A stretch of DNA of 5,917 nucleotides, from NCBI GenBank assembly GCA_903930805.1, contig CAIYZZ010000275.1:1-5917 (forward strand), written 5' to 3'. Below, one piece after another: positions 5,468 through 5,917 of this stretch (positions are counted from its first letter, which is position 1; each line of letters opens with the position of its first letter). Position numbers and translations under genes: made by a program. This DNA is from an uncultured Rhodocyclaceae bacterium. GTDB taxonomy: Bacteria; Pseudomonadota; Gammaproteobacteria; Burkholderiales; Rhodocyclaceae. The notes beneath the pieces are model-generated. The model made no database searches. It saw only the letters and a program-made list of their open reading frames with translations, and was not told where the DNA came from.

Positions 5468-5856
5468 TTCGGCTTGGTATCGCCGACGTTTCCGTTCCGC
5501 TCCAGATCGCCGAGAACTTTCTTGATCTGATCGTGCAGCCCCGGGAGGTCGCTGTGGATGGTCTTCCAAACGATCTCCAGATCGACCTTGAAGTAGCCAT
5601 GGGCGACGGCATTGCGCATCTGGTAGGCGAACGCCAACGGTAATTCCGGGTGCTCGACCGCAAACTCGGGATGGTGCTGCTCGATGTTGTGGCTCGCCTC
5701 GCCAATGATCTCGAAATTTCGGATCACGGCGTCCTGAGCCATTTCGTTCTTGAGGAACATCACTTCGTCGATGTCCTCGACGTACCGGTCAATGCGTTCG
5801 ATGGCTTCCCGGATGTGTCCAAGGTAGTCGGTCAGCCGCTGCTGGTCGCTGGTCAT
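5461..5856 (-). CDS. hepT: HepT-family ribonuclease toxin (DUF86, HEPN superfamily)
   Basis: A 131-residue, mostly helical protein of the HepT family. The HEPN catalytic motif R-x4-H-x-Y is complete as Arg81, His86 and Tyr88 (RNAVAHGY), and the preceding IRNFEIIGEASHNIEQ segment (45-60) is the family's most conserved helix. HepT proteins act as RNases on RNA or tRNA and are silenced by a neighbouring MntA nucleotidyltransferase, which adds AMP to the tyrosine of the motif. The ATG overlaps the upstream stop in an ATGA, and a GAGG lies about 10 bases before it, so expression is coupled to the upstream gene, probably mntA. The length is normal, with a short charged tail (GNVGDTKPKG). It converges on ccdB with a shared hairpin. 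Confidence 0.88.
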   Translation of the reverse strand: MTSDQQRLTDYLGHIREAIERIDRYVEDIDEVMFLKNEMAQDAVIRNFEIIGEASHNIEQHHPEFAVEHPELPLAFAYQMRNAVAHGYFKVDLEIVWKTIHSDLPGLHDQIKKVLGDLERNGNVGDTKPKG

Positions 5857-5917
5857 ACTGGTACTGCCTCGGCGAGCACGATGTCACGGAACTTCTCCGG
5901 AAGGGCTTTGGGTGTTA
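5853..5917 (-). CDS. C-terminal end of a probable MntA-type nucleotidyltransferase antitoxin (cut by window edge)
   Basis: The last 20 codons of a leftward gene read TPKALPEKFRDIVLAEAVPV and end in a TGA that overlaps the hepT start by 4 bases (ATGA). Position and overlap are those of mntA in mntA-hepT pairs, and a short helical tail ending in an LAEAVP-like stretch is plausible for that family. The nucleotidyltransferase core (GSxxxG and DxD) lies outside the window, so the product is inferred mainly from hepT. Confidence 0.5.
   Translation of the reverse strand, partial: TPKALPEKFRDIVLAEAVPV

Noticed and set aside
4908..5705. 265-codon minus-strand frame across ccdAB and hepT.
   Set aside because: It is antisense to ccdA and ccdB and out of frame with hepT; its composition is Arg/Ser-rich and low-quality, typical of a shadow frame in GC-rich DNA.
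1..5917. CRISPR array, tRNA or rRNA genes.
   Set aside because: No regularly spaced repeats and no tRNA-like or rRNA-like sequence was recognised on either strand.

Overview
The window looks like chromosomal accessory DNA from a Gram-negative proteobacterium. This rests on protein style, Shine-Dalgarno use and gene content: a surface-sugar type cluster beside ccdAB and HepT toxin-antitoxin genes. No ribosomal or housekeeping gene is present to fix the taxon, so genus is not called.

Left and centre (about 1-4568): a compact set of genes, all read leftward on the minus strand. In order of transcription they are: a zinc-finger SAM methyltransferase with a C-terminal Rossmann-like domain (3534-4568); a second protein of the same architecture (2377-3531); an NAD-dependent epimerase/dehydratase (1313-2377); a 162-base gap; a radical SAM protein with a reduced SPASM/twitch C-terminus (47-1150); and the first 13 codons of another gene, probably a further nucleotide-sugar SDR enzyme (1-39, cut by the window edge). 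The first three are joined by a 2-base gap and a one-base stop/start overlap, so they form one operon. The families together suggest making or tailoring of an unusual nucleotide-activated (branched or C-methylated deoxy) sugar for O-antigen, capsule or glycoprotein. The exact sugar cannot be read from the sequence, and no glycosyltransferase or transport gene is visible here.

Right (about 4569-5917): a toxin-antitoxin patch. ccdA and ccdB (4863-5429, plus strand) sit behind a near-consensus sigma70-type promoter whose -10 lies within nested palindromes, the usual layout for autorepression. They converge on a complete hepT toxin gene (5461-5856, minus strand), which overlaps by 4 bases the tail of an upstream gene that is probably its MntA antitoxin (5853-5917, partial). 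A GC-rich two-part hairpin lies between the convergent genes and could terminate both. On the other side of ccdAB, immediately left of its promoter, lies a 54-base hepT relic (4750-4803) that differs from the intact hepT at 7 positions. ccdAB is therefore bracketed by two HepT-derived segments in the same orientation, pointing to past insertion, deletion or module shuffling next to the sugar operon.
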